NCBI GenBank assembly: GCA_052035915.1
Contig: JBPOHE010000132.1
Location: 1 to 16,583 of the forward strand
Source of the DNA: JBPOHE01 sp052035915
GTDB lineage: Bacteria > Pseudomonadota > Gammaproteobacteria > Chromatiales > Chromatiaceae
Length of the DNA: 16,583 nucleotides
Direction of reading: 5' to 3'
Shown here: positions 1-7,738 of the stretch, piece after piece
Layout of the letters: each line of letters begins with the position of its first letter
How positions within the stretch are numbered: the stretch's first letter is position 1
The notes under the pieces: model-generated
Seen by the model: the letters and a program-made list of their open reading frames with translations, nothing else
Told to the model about the DNA's origin: nothing
Database searches by the model: none
Made by a program: the position numbers and the translations under genes

Positions 1-1
1 C

Positions 2-55
2 CTCACCGATCTCGGCGAGAATCCCAACATCAGCTTGCCTGCGGTCGCAAACTGA
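2..55 (+). CDS. Possible 3' end of an unidentified gene (partial)
   Basis: Frame 2 is open from the window edge and reads a protein-like tail (LTDLGENPNISLPAVAN) before TGA at 53-55. The composition is balanced and unlike the arginine-rich shadow frames nearby. Only 17 residues are visible, so no family can be assigned. The next plus-strand signal is the palindromic repeat at 128. It could equally be chance coding in a short open frame. Confidence 0.3.
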   Translation, partial: LTDLGENPNISLPAVAN

Positions 56-127
56 TGACCTTCCCTTCCTTGCCAGAGTCGATGACCTTCTGATCGCTTC
101 TTACACCACGTCCGGGGACACGATCAC

Positions 128-189
128 GAAGTGAACCGCATCATTCGAGGTTTTGTTATACACGATTGATGCGGTTCGTACCTCACTTC
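128..189. repeat. Imperfect palindromic intergenic repeat
   Basis: Arms AACCGCATCATTCG (134-147) and CGATTGATGCGGTT (163-176) pair over 14 bp with one mismatch. Outer arms GAAGTG (128-133) and CACTTC (184-189) also pair, but the right side carries a 7-base insertion (CGTACCT, 177-183), leaving a bulge. The loop is about 15 nt. The look, a GATGCGGTT core with CTCACTTC ends, resembles the dispersed GATGCG-type palindromes scattered between genes in many proteobacteria. No second copy lies in this window. There is no T-run, so it is not an obvious terminator. Confidence 0.55.
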
Positions 190-247
190 CGAGCAATCAG
201 GCGCTGGTGCCGGTGCCATCCCAGCCGCTCCGGGCATGGGTTGAAAA

Positions 248-345
248 TGGCCTTTTTTGCGCTGAATCCGAGAACAATACCCTAATAACTAGAGGCATTG
301 TTCTCATTTAGAGAACGAATGTCGGACAAAAAAGCCCAGGCCCGG
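248..345 (+). repeat. Left copy of a ~98-bp repeat with a GTTCT-N7-AGAAC palindrome
   Basis: This block aligns colinearly with 15206-15305. Shared landmarks in the same order are TGGCC plus a T-run, AGAACAAT, CTAG, CATTGTTCTC, AGAAC and CCAGGCCCGG. Here the second palindrome is perfect: GTTCTC ATTTA GAGAAC (300-316). The first (259-275) is decayed on its left half but keeps GAGAAC. GAGAACAAT (270-278) and ATTGTTCTC (297-305) can also form a 9-bp stem, so the element could fold two alternative ways. It lies beyond the 3' end of the haem-sensor gene. Its function is unknown. Confidence 0.6.
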
Positions 346-416
346 GCGCGCTTGGTCCCTGAAGATGAACTCGTGTTTGGCGTGAAACCGCGTTCCCGAA
401 ACAGGCGCGAAACCTT

Positions 417-443
417 GCCGACGGGGCCAATGCCCCGTCCGGC
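417..443 (-). terminator. GC-rich hairpin after the haem-sensor gene
   Basis: GACGGGGC (420-427) and GCCCCGTC (432-439) form an 8-bp perfect stem around a CAAT loop. Three more pairs follow after a one-base bulge. It lies 46 bp past the stop of the minus-strand gene ending at 489. The T-tract expected of an intrinsic terminator is weak (AAGGTTTCG on the minus strand), so it may only be an mRNA 3'-end stabiliser. Confidence 0.3.
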
Positions 444-488
444 ATCAGTCTGTCGTCTGCGGCTCTCGGGGCTGACCGCGAAGAGGCC

Positions 489-1403
489 CTATTCCTCGGC
501 TACTCCGGACTTCCGCTTCAGCCTGTTCATGGCCACCACCAGGCTCTTCCTCAGCATGTCGACGGCATGGGAAACGGATTCCACCTCGTCCCGCGATCCG
601 CTCCTGGCTTCGATCGGCTCGTCCAGGGAGCCGCGGGCGATGCGCTCGGTCGTCCCGGCGAGCAACTTCAGCCGATGGATGATGGAACGCTGGGTGTAGG
701 CGAAGTTGAGCAGGAAGGCGACGATCACCAGACCCAGGGTAAAGGGGTTGAGGAAACTCTTGGTGACCTCGATCAAGGTGATGTCGGGCAGTTTGACGCT
801 GATGATGCCGCGGACGTCACCCACCTTATAGCCGAAGGCGCGCTTGTCGCCGTATTTGTTGATCACGTCCTTGGGCGCGTCCTCCGGCGAGCCATGGCAG
901 CGCAGGCAGGACTTCTCTACATAGATGGGCTGGGCATAGCGATAAAAGCCGCCTTCGACGGCGGTGGAGGTTTTTTTCTCCTTGTCTTCCTTGAAAAGCT
1001 TCAAGGCCCCGCTCTCGAAGGTATCCGGGGCATTGGCCGGGTTGCGGTATTCATCGCTGGTGACGCGGAAGGTGGCGCGGCTGGAGGTTTTCTCGACGAT
1101 GGTCGAGAGTTCTCTCGTCGCCAGCGCCGGGTTCTTCGAGAAATAAAACCCATCGCCCTCGGCCTTGGGGCGCTGGCTGAGAAAGTCATGGAAATCGGCG
1201 GACAGCTCATCCACCCAGACCACGCCGGACTTGGCTACCCAGGCGCGAAAGGACACCACCTGGTTGGCGACGGCAATCGCCTCGTTTTGCAGTTGCTTGA
1301 ACTTGAGTTCCTGCACCCCGTACAGCAAGCCGCTGACCACCATGATCAGGGCGACCAGAAAGACGACGGAATATTTCAGTTGGATACTCAGCTTGGAGAA
1401 CAT
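489..1403 (-). CDS. Membrane haem sensor, DUF3365/Tll0287-like plus HAMP
   Basis: This 304-residue inner-membrane protein has one transmembrane helix at about 11-30, a periplasmic domain of about 185 residues, a second helix at about 219-236 and a HAMP domain at about 237-292. The periplasmic domain has DUF3365 (Tll0287-like) hallmarks: an NPANAPD segment (121-127) and a c-type haem attachment motif CLRCH (166-170) near its end. Family knowledge makes it a haem-containing redox or ligand sensor. It stops just after HAMP, with no histidine kinase, cyclase or methyl-accepting domain, so any signal must pass to a separate partner, or the protein is an electron carrier. AAGGAAG sits just upstream of the ATG. 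The gene follows the diheme cytochrome gene by 65 bp, suggesting co-transcription. The family assignment is fairly sure; the role is inferred. Confidence 0.85.
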   Translation of the reverse strand: MFSKLSIQLKYSVVFLVALIMVVSGLLYGVQELKFKQLQNEAIAVANQVVSFRAWVAKSGVVWVDELSADFHDFLSQRPKAEGDGFYFSKNPALATRELSTIVEKTSSRATFRVTSDEYRNPANAPDTFESGALKLFKEDKEKKTSTAVEGGFYRYAQPIYVEKSCLRCHGSPEDAPKDVINKYGDKRAFGYKVGDVRGIISVKLPDITLIEVTKSFLNPFTLGLVIVAFLLNFAYTQRSIIHRLKLLAGTTERIARGSLDEPIEARSGSRDEVESVSHAVDMLRKSLVVAMNRLKRKSGVAEE

Positions 1404-1468
1404 GGATCTTCCTTTGACGATGGTTGGGGATGGAATTGAGCTTGGGGCTCGGGCTTGGGGGGTTTACA

Positions 1469-2167
1469 TCATTTGGTACGAGTTGGGGAAAGACTGACGG
1501 CCGGGGCCGCGAGGGATGCCAGATACTGGGCCAGGGCTTCGATCTCGGTATCGGCGAGATCCGCCGTGATCGAGGACATACCCGTATGTTTGCGTTCCGG
1601 GCTGCCGTCGCGAAAGCGCTTGAGATTGGTCATGAGATAGACTTTCTGCTGCCCGGCCAGCCTGGGTACGGCGGCCAACCCCAGGGCTTCGGCTCCATGG
1701 CAGTGTTGACAGCGCTTGAGAAAGAGATCCTTGCCCTTGGCCAGGCTGGGGTCATCCTCCAGCCAAAATCGCTTGGGAAGCGGAAAGGAGGAAAAGTAGA
1801 GCGCGGCCAGAACCGCTTCCTCGGGGCGGAGATCCTTGACCATGGCATGCATGGTCAGGTTCTTGCGCACCTCGGTGCGGAAGTTTTCCAACTGGGTGAG
1901 ACGATACAGGGGTTGCTGGGCGGCCCGATTGGGGTTGTCCCCTTGGGTGCTGTTGCCCTCCTTGTTGTGACAGGCGCTGCATTTGATGATCAGCTCACCG
2001 CTGGCGGCCCGCGCCGCCCCTTGCGCCTCGGCGAAGCCGCCCTTGCTCTCGATATAGGCGGTCAGCCGCTCGGCTGGGGTGGTCGCTACCTTTTCAGCCG
2101 CCGATACCCCACCGCAAGTGGCGGTGAGTAAGGCGGAGACGAATAGGGCGAAGGGTTTCAGTGACAT
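1469..2167 (-). CDS. Diheme c-type cytochrome, cytochrome c4-like
   Basis: This 232-residue periplasmic electron carrier has a Sec signal peptide at about 1-23, with probable cleavage at VSA-A. Two haem motifs, CSACH (63-67) and CQHCH (153-157), sit in two similar halves. Candidate axial methionines are Met106 or Met109 in the first half (NLTMHAMV) and Met197 in the second (HTGMSS). The duplicated fold, about 90 residues between haems, and Arg/Lys-rich segments before each Met match the cytochrome c4 family, which passes electrons between the bc1 complex and terminal oxidases or other acceptors. GAGGAGA precedes the ATG at a good distance. It is the first gene of a likely two-gene unit with the haem sensor downstream. 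It could serve as the sensor's redox partner; that is inference. Confidence 0.88.
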   Translation of the reverse strand: MSLKPFALFVSALLTATCGGVSAAEKVATTPAERLTAYIESKGGFAEAQGAARAASGELIIKCSACHNKEGNSTQGDNPNRAAQQPLYRLTQLENFRTEVRKNLTMHAMVKDLRPEEAVLAALYFSSFPLPKRFWLEDDPSLAKGKDLFLKRCQHCHGAEALGLAAVPRLAGQQKVYLMTNLKRFRDGSPERKHTGMSSITADLADTEIEALAQYLASLAAPAVSLSPTRTK

Positions 2168-2570
2168 TCGACCATCTCCTCGAAAAACTCAGAACCCCGG
2201 GTATCCGCCAGGCGTGCCCGAAACCAGTCAATGACTTGTAGCGATCGGCCAGCAGGGTTTCCTGTCGGGGCGAGAGTCGGAAACACTATAGAAGCATGGG
2301 GCGGCGATCATTTGCTTGAAATCAATAAATCCGTGTCTGAAGTCGCATCTTGGGGTTTTTTGAGAACTGGATCAAACTTCTGCCTCGGCCAATATGTCAG
2401 GAATCGGTCTGCCGTCAACGAACTAGCCACCGGAAAACCCACGCCCCGAAGCCTTGCGGGTTGGTAAACCACCTCGATTCTCCTGGAGATCGGGAGATGG
2501 AATGGCGTATCGGCAAGCCTCGGGCCGGGGTGTAGTATCGGGCTGGTGTTGATCCAGAGCGGACGTCCAG
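2168..2570. other. Gene-free divergent region between cytochrome and cupin genes
   Basis: This 403-bp stretch separates the minus-strand cytochrome gene from the plus-strand cupin gene and must hold both promoters. On the minus strand, TATAGT near 2288-2293 is a plausible -10 for the cytochrome, but no well-spaced -35 is seen. The 2310-2370 part is more AT-rich than its surroundings. No tRNA, strong hairpin or convincing ORF is visible; the open frame at 2231-2467 has no recognisable product. Confidence 0.4.
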
Positions 2571-2945
2571 ATGAGCGCTATCTTCAATAACCCCAGCCGA
2601 TACGCGGAGGCCCTGGCCTTCCGCGCCAAGGACGGTTCCTTGATCCGGGAACTCCTGCATCCAAACCGGCACGGCAACCACAACCAGAGTCTGGCCGAGG
2701 CGACAGTGGCCCCGGGTGAGGAGACCCAGCTCCATCGTCATCGGTGCACCGAGGAGATTTACCACATCCTGCGGGGAGAGGGACTCATGACCCTTGGAAA
2801 CCAATCCCTGCTCCTGATTCCCGGAGACAGCCTCTGCATTCCCCCGGGTACCCCCCACCGTATCCGCAACACCGGTGGCGAACCCCTGGTTTTTCTCTGT
2901 TGCTGTTCCCCCGCCTACAGGGATCAGGACACGGACCTTCTCTGA
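2571..2945 (+). CDS. Single-domain cupin protein
   Basis: This small 124-residue protein has a single conserved beta-barrel cupin domain at about 40-112. Cupin motif 1 is visible as HRHRCTEEIYHILRGEG, giving metal ligands His55, His57 and a Glu at 61/62. Motif 2 is PGDSLCIPPGTPHRIRN, giving His96. All ligands of a mononuclear metal site are present, so it should bind a metal ion. The substrate cannot be told, since such cupins include isomerases, dioxygenases and small-molecule binders. No signal peptide is seen, so it is probably cytosolic. The ribosome site before the ATG is weak. It converges with the kinase-like gene at 2977, leaving 31 bp between stops. An unusual run of three cysteines (110-112) lies near the end. 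Confidence 0.85.
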   Translation: MSAIFNNPSRYAEALAFRAKDGSLIRELLHPNRHGNHNQSLAEATVAPGEETQLHRHRCTEEIYHILRGEGLMTLGNQSLLLIPGDSLCIPPGTPHRIRNTGGEPLVFLCCCSPAYRDQDTDLL

Positions 2946-2976
2946 CCCCCGGGCACGGATAGGAAGTCGGGGCCGG

Positions 2977-4599
2977 TCAAGGAAGAGGCCGATCGCCGCC
3001 AGGATCCATCGCGGCCCGACCACGGGCCATGGCCGCGCGACAACGGGCCACGACCTCATTCGCCGGGATGTGCTGACCCGTGTCGAACACCAGGGTATGT
3101 TCGCTCTCTTCGGGGGCGAGGGGTTGCTGGGTCGCGATCTGGGTCTCCAGCACCCCGGCATGGGCCTCGGAAGGGTCAGCGCCCAGGGCCCGACGGGCCA
3201 ACAGGCGTTCCCGCAATACCCGTTCCGGTGCCCTGACCGAGAGTACCAGGAAGGGTAGTCCCTTGCGTGCCGCCAACTCCCGGAACCGCTGCCGTTGGAG
3301 TGGATCGAGAAAGGTGGCATCCACCACCAGGGTTTCGCCGGCCCCGGTGATCTGATCTGCCAGCTCCAACAGCCGCCCATAGGTGGCGAGGGTTGCCTCC
3401 GGGGTATAGATGCCGGACTCGAGATCGGAACCGGTGCGGGCGTCCGCTCCCAGGCCGAACAGGCGCTTCCGCTCCACATCGGAACGAATACGCACGGCAG
3501 GCAGGCGTCTGACCAGGATTTCCGCCAGACGACTCTTGCCGGAGCCCGAGAGCCCGTGGGTGATCAGGATGGCGGGGGCATGGGGGCGGACATAGCTTTC
3601 CGCCAGACTCAGCAGGATGCCGTGCTCGGTCAGGGCCTGCCGCCGTTCCTCGGCGCCGAGATGGTTCTGGGCCAGGCGGATGGCATTGACCTTGGCCCGG
3701 ACCATGGCGCGGTACACCTTGTACATGGGCAGCAGGGACAACCCGGTAAAATCGCCGCTTTGTTCGAGATAGGTATCGAGAAAACAGCGGGCCAAACCGA
3801 ATCGGCGTCGATGTTCGAGATCCATGACCACGAAGGCGACCTCACTGATGGTGTCGATCCACCTCAGGGCGGGATTGAATTCGATGCCGTCGAAGATGAT
3901 CAGCTCGCCCTTGACCAGGGCCATGTTGCCGAGATGCATATCGCCGTGGCATTCCCGGATGCGACCCTGTTGCCGGCGTTGTTCGAGGCGATGACGCAGC
4001 CGATCCACTTGATCCTGGGTCCAGTTTTCCAGCCGCTGCAATCGACGCAACTCCTGGGAGTCGTGGATCACCCGGCGGATGTGGTCGAAATTTTGCCTCA
4101 TTGGGGCGCCCACGGCTTCAGGTGAACCATAGGCATCCTCGGGAGCGGCCGCCGGGATACGGTCGTGAAAGGCCGCCGCCACCTTGGCGATTCGTCTCAC
4201 CAAACCGGTCCTGAGGTGGATCCGGCTAAGCAGGGCCTCCTGGGGAAAGCGCCGCATGCGGACAGCGTATTCGAACGGCTCCCCCTCGCCGCTCAGGCGG
4301 GGTTGCTGGGGACTCCCTCGGATGCCGATGACATTGAGATAGGTCCTGGGCGCCAGGCGTCGATTGAGCCGGATCTCTTCCAAACAGTACCAACGTCGCT
4401 GTTCCAGGCTGGAAAAGTCGAGGAACCCCAGATTCAGGGGTTTCTTGATCTTGTAGGCATAGTCTCCGGCCAGCAGCACATGGGAAATATGGGTCTCGAT
4501 GTGGCTGACCCTGGCCACGGGATGGGGGTAGACGGCGGGATTGAGCAGGGAAGCGATGAGTGGCTCCTGCTCTTCGGAGAGAGTTGATTGACTTCCCAT
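2977..4599 (-). CDS. Two-domain kinase-like protein: APH-fold plus P-loop NTPase
   Basis: This 540-residue protein fuses two phosphotransfer domains. The N-terminal half (about 30-330) has the aminoglycoside-phosphotransferase fold: catalytic-loop HGDMHLGN (218-225) and the metal-binding FDGIEF (236-241). The C-terminal part (about 343-520) is an AAA_33-type P-loop kinase domain, with Walker A GLSGSGKS (349-356) and a DATF segment (427-430) in the region of Walker B. This matches the widespread family often called bifunctional aminoglycoside phosphotransferase/ATP-binding protein (COG2187 joined to COG0645). Its substrate is not established, and the name does not imply antibiotic resistance. 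The protein is soluble. The ribosome site is poor (AAAGATACCC before ATG). It stands alone on its strand, between a convergent cupin gene and a divergent DUF2892 gene. Confidence 0.85.
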   Translation of the reverse strand: MGSQSTLSEEQEPLIASLLNPAVYPHPVARVSHIETHISHVLLAGDYAYKIKKPLNLGFLDFSSLEQRRWYCLEEIRLNRRLAPRTYLNVIGIRGSPQQPRLSGEGEPFEYAVRMRRFPQEALLSRIHLRTGLVRRIAKVAAAFHDRIPAAAPEDAYGSPEAVGAPMRQNFDHIRRVIHDSQELRRLQRLENWTQDQVDRLRHRLEQRRQQGRIRECHGDMHLGNMALVKGELIIFDGIEFNPALRWIDTISEVAFVVMDLEHRRRFGLARCFLDTYLEQSGDFTGLSLLPMYKVYRAMVRAKVNAIRLAQNHLGAEERRQALTEHGILLSLAESYVRPHAPAILITHGLSGSGKSRLAEILVRRLPAVRIRSDVERKRLFGLGADARTGSDLESGIYTPEATLATYGRLLELADQITGAGETLVVDATFLDPLQRQRFRELAARKGLPFLVLSVRAPERVLRERLLARRALGADPSEAHAGVLETQIATQQPLAPEESEHTLVFDTGQHIPANEVVARCRAAMARGRAAMDPGGDRPLP

Positions 4600-4786
4600 G
4601 GGTATCTTTTAGTATTCGGCGCGTTTCTCGCCAGCCATCTCGGGCGGCCAGGGAGCAAGCCCCCCAGCCGCCGGTTAATTGTCAGGGTTGGGTAAGATCC
4701 TGGTCGGGATTCGCCCTGGTAGCGGCGAGTCTATCGCCCGCCTCCGGAAACAGGATACCCCCAGTCAACTATGAGGAGATCTCTCA

Positions 4787-4987
4787 ATGAATGTCGATCG
4801 TATGGTGATGGCCTTTGCCGGCTTCATGATCCTGTTAAGCCTGCTGCTGGGTCAGTATCATTCGCCTTACTGGCTGTATTTCACCGCCTTTATCGGTTTG
4901 AATCTGTTGCAGGCCGCTTTCACCGGCTTCTGCCCCCTGGCGCTGATCTTGAAGAAGATCGGCAAACCGAGCGGCTCCGCCTTTTGA
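4787..4987 (+). CDS. Small DUF2892 inner-membrane protein
   Basis: This 66-residue protein is made of two hydrophobic helices (about 6-23 and 28-50) joined by a short polar turn. The NLLQAAFTGFCPLALILKKIG segment is typical of DUF2892, the membrane part of YgaP-like proteins, with its conserved FCP. In YgaP this domain is joined to a rhodanese; here it stands alone, as it often does. The role is unknown, but neighbours in other genomes often concern sulfur or redox chemistry. GAGGAGAT lies 6 bases before the ATG, a strong ribosome site. It converges with rimO, whose stop is 55 bp away. Confidence 0.85.
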   Translation: MNVDRMVMAFAGFMILLSLLLGQYHSPYWLYFTAFIGLNLLQAAFTGFCPLALILKKIGKPSGSAF

Positions 4988-5042
4988 TTTCAGGGACCAT
5001 CGTTCTCTCACGGCTGTGCAGACGAGGCCAGGGATGGCGACT

Positions 5043-6461
5043 CTAAGCCTCGGTTTCTGATGGCCGGGCCCAGAGATCATAATCCCCCGCCTTTTTGATC
5101 TCGACCTCGACAAAGTCACCGGGTCTCAGGTCCCAGCGGCCCTTGAGCACCACGCTGCCGTCGATCTCCGGGGCATCCCCCGGCCCGCGACAGATCACCT
5201 CTCCCTTGCGGACCTCATCCACCAACACCGACATTTTCTTTCCCACCTTGGTCCTGAGCCGTCCGGCGCTGATCCCGGCCTGCAGAGCCATCAGCCGACC
5301 CCAACGCTCCTGCTTGAGCGCCTCGGGCACCGCGTCCACCAGGGCGTTGGCGGTGGCTCCAGCGACGGGCGAATAGGTGAAACAGCCTACTCGATCGAGT
5401 TGGGCAGAGGTCAGAAAGGCCAACAGCGCCTCGAATTCCTCCTCCGTCTCCCCCGGAAAACCGACGATGAAGGTGCTACGCAAGGTGATGTCGGGACAGT
5501 CCCGTCGCCAGCGTTCAATTCGCTGCAACACCTTCTCGGTCGCCGCTGGTCGCCGCATCGTCTGAAGGATCCGAGAGCTGCTGTGCTGTAAGGGCACATC
5601 CAGGTAAGGCAGAATCTTGCCTGCGGCCATCAGTGGCAAGAGTTCATCCACGCTGGGATAGGGATAGATGTAATGCATACGCACCCAGACGCCGAGGTCG
5701 CCCAGGGCCGTAGCGAGGCTGGTGAGTTGGGTACGCATGGGGCGACCCTGCCAGAAGTCGGTACGGTAGCGGAGATCCAACCCATAGGCACCGGTATCCT
5801 GGGCGACTATCAGGAGTTCCTTCACCCCCGCCCGCACCAGGTTTTCCGCCTCCCGCATTACCTCTCCCAGGGGACGGCTCACCAAACCGCCGCGTAGTTG
5901 GGGGATGATGCAAAAGCTGCAACTATGGTTGCAGCCTTCGGCGATCTTGAGATAGGCGTAATGCCGGGGCGTCAATTTGATCCCCTGGGGAGGCACCAGA
6001 CTGGTGAAGGGATCATGGGGTGGCGGGAGGTAACCATGCACCGCCTCCATGACCGCCTCATAGGCCTGGGGGCCGGTCACCGCCAGCAACTGGGGGTACC
6101 TGGACCAGACCTGATCCGCCCGCGCGCCCAGACAACCGGTCACGATCACCCGGCCGTTTTCCTCCAGGGCCTCGCCGATGGCCTCCAGGGATTCGCTGAT
6201 GGCGGTTTCGATAAAACCGCAGGTATTCACGATGATGAGGTCCGCCTTGGTATAACTGGGCGACACGGCATAGCCTTCGCTACGTAACTGGGTCAGGATG
6301 CGCTCGGCGTCCACCAGCGCCTTGGGGCAACCCAGACTGATAAAGCCGATCTGTGGTGTCTTGCTGTCCCGGCCCAGACGGGATCTGTCTTTCCCCTTAC
6401 CGCCATGGGAAAGGGCGCGCTGGCTTTTGGCGGGCAGGAGAGTGGATGAGGCAGGTGACAT
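5043..6461 (-). CDS. rimO: Ribosomal protein S12 methylthiotransferase RimO
   Basis: RimO is a radical-SAM enzyme that adds a methylthio group to the beta-carbon of a conserved aspartate in ribosomal protein S12. The chosen 472-residue product shows an N-terminal MTTase domain with iron-sulfur cysteines Cys45 (SLGCPKALVD), Cys81 (NTCGF) and Cys110 (VTGCLGAR). The radical-SAM motif CNHSCSFC is at 177-184, and a C-terminal TRAM region covers about 405-465. The LGCPKALVD motif and RGGLVSRP after the SAM motif are RimO-like and separate it from MiaB. The frame extends upstream to 6551, but the ATG at 6461 (MSPASS) avoids overlap with the preceding gene. Even so the product has a longer lead-in (about 40 residues before the first motif) than the ~440-residue E. 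coli protein. It follows the M14 gene by 62 bp. Confidence 0.93.
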   Translation of the reverse strand: MSPASSTLLPAKSQRALSHGGKGKDRSRLGRDSKTPQIGFISLGCPKALVDAERILTQLRSEGYAVSPSYTKADLIIVNTCGFIETAISESLEAIGEALEENGRVIVTGCLGARADQVWSRYPQLLAVTGPQAYEAVMEAVHGYLPPPHDPFTSLVPPQGIKLTPRHYAYLKIAEGCNHSCSFCIIPQLRGGLVSRPLGEVMREAENLVRAGVKELLIVAQDTGAYGLDLRYRTDFWQGRPMRTQLTSLATALGDLGVWVRMHYIYPYPSVDELLPLMAAGKILPYLDVPLQHSSSRILQTMRRPAATEKVLQRIERWRRDCPDITLRSTFIVGFPGETEEEFEALLAFLTSAQLDRVGCFTYSPVAGATANALVDAVPEALKQERWGRLMALQAGISAGRLRTKVGKKMSVLVDEVRKGEVICRGPGDAPEIDGSVVLKGRWDLRPGDFVEVEIKKAGDYDLWARPSETEA

Positions 6462-6523
6462 AGGCAATCTCAGTGTGTTGGTCAAGAATCGGACCTTGAA
6501 TATTGGGTTCCCGACCGCCCCGC

Positions 6524-7660
6524 TCAATCGGGTGGAGTGCGGACGGAACACTCAAGCCGGCTGTCGCGGTCATCCTGGTAGGGGAGGCGGGCTGGCTGGT
6601 CATGGCTCCTATCCGGTTGGCCACAGCTCGGCGGCCCGCGGCGCCTCCAAAGCACCGGATCGAGTTTCTCCATCAGATACCCCAGGCAATCCTGGCGCAC
6701 GATCTCCCTTTCGGTTGTCAACATGGAAGGCATTATGGCGGTCCTGAGGCGCAGTTCGTCGTCTACCACCTCGAGATAGCCGTCACCCACCTCCCGCCCC
6801 TGGGCATCGACCACCTCCAAGACCGGCCCTGGTTTCCCATGCAAACGGGCGATGGCCGTGCCTGCCGGTAATTCGCGAAAGTTCAGGTGATCCAGATCCT
6901 CAACAAAATCGACCTGTGCCCCCTCCCCAGCGAAGCTGAAACCCACCCCGGGCCTGATCCTGAGCTGGGCGACGCTATGGTAGACAGCGATATCCTGGTG
7001 ATGCGGCTCGTGCCCGGGAATCTCGGCCAGATGCAGACAGGCCTCCAGATAGCGTCGCGCATGCTCCACCCCCAACCATTGCCCTACCTTGCCGCATTCC
7101 AGGGTGACGGACGGACAGAGCCCGGCCATGGCCATGGATTGCACCCCCCGGGGTTGCAGGAAGAATACCAGGATGCGGCTAAACAGCGCCGCCAGGTGCA
7201 GAAAAGGGGGATCCAGCCGGTTGATGCAGGCATAGTGGGGATTGATGCCGGTGTTGTTGTGCAGGTCGACGCTGGCGAATACCCGGCGACGGGCCATGAT
7301 GTCGAGGATCTCCGCCATCATGGCCTGTTCGGGCGTCCGGGGGGCGGGATCGCCCCCGGGCCAGACCCGATTGTAATCGGGTTGACCATCGAGACGTCGT
7401 ACCCCGGCGCGGGCCGCCGCCAGGTTGCCGAGAAAGAGGCTCAGCGATCGAGGCAGAGACCGATGACGATAGCCTAGCAAGAGACCTCTGACCGCCTCCC
7501 AGCCGACGGTCTCGTTGCCGTGCAACAGCAGGCTGCAGAACAAGGGTGGCTCCCGCCGTCCGGGGAGATGAATCAGGGTGGGACCACCCAAGGCCGCCTC
7601 CAACTCATGGGCGGCCAGTTCCAGCAAGCCTTCAGGCAGTGTGTCGATGACCCGTAACAT
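6524..7660 (-). CDS. M14-type zinc deacylase, succinylglutamate desuccinylase/aspartoacylase-like
   Basis: This 378-residue zinc hydrolase belongs to the AstE/AspA branch of the M14 fold, whose members cleave N-acyl amino acids or related amides. Zinc ligands are His47 and Glu50 (LLHGNETVG) and His133 (DLHNNTG). Glu188 in TLECG is the likely catalytic base. DYNRVWPG (95-102) matches the substrate-carboxylate-binding Asn-Arg pair. A beta-rich C-terminal domain spans about 225-335, followed by some 45 polar, proline-rich residues that look dispensable. The ATG at 7660 was chosen over 7726 because CAGGA precedes it and the fold begins there. It lies 115 bp after the GCS2 ligase gene on the same strand. 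A joint role, with the ligase forming and this enzyme cleaving an amide, is inference; the substrate cannot be read from sequence. Confidence 0.87.
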   Translation of the reverse strand: MLRVIDTLPEGLLELAAHELEAALGGPTLIHLPGRREPPLFCSLLLHGNETVGWEAVRGLLLGYRHRSLPRSLSLFLGNLAAARAGVRRLDGQPDYNRVWPGGDPAPRTPEQAMMAEILDIMARRRVFASVDLHNNTGINPHYACINRLDPPFLHLAALFSRILVFFLQPRGVQSMAMAGLCPSVTLECGKVGQWLGVEHARRYLEACLHLAEIPGHEPHHQDIAVYHSVAQLRIRPGVGFSFAGEGAQVDFVEDLDHLNFRELPAGTAIARLHGKPGPVLEVVDAQGREVGDGYLEVVDDELRLRTAIMPSMLTTEREIVRQDCLGYLMEKLDPVLWRRRGPPSCGQPDRSHDQPARLPYQDDRDSRLECSVRTPPD

Positions 7661-7738
7661 TGATCCTGATTCCTGAAACCCGACCAAGTGGCCCGGTCGC
7701 CGCCTCACCGCTGGGATCCGCCCCACCCGGTAGGCCGG

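Noticed and set aside
298..699. 133-codon plus-strand open frame starting inside the left repeat
   Set aside because: It begins in the repeat, is rich in Arg/Ser, and its 3' half is antisense to the well-supported haem-sensor gene.
2231..2467. 78-codon plus-strand frame in the cytochrome/cupin gap
   Set aside because: No ribosome site, no recognisable motif, and it fills what must be a divergent promoter region.
2977..4599. APH-fold domain as the missing AmgK kinase for MurU
   Set aside because: The fusion with a P-loop NTPase and the overall sequence fit the COG2187/COG0645 family, not AmgK, and the gene lies 5 kb away beyond unrelated genes.
6462..6551. Upstream extension of rimO by 30 codons
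   Set aside because: It would overlap the deacylase gene end, and the extra residues have no likeness to the family; the ATG at 6461 is the better start.
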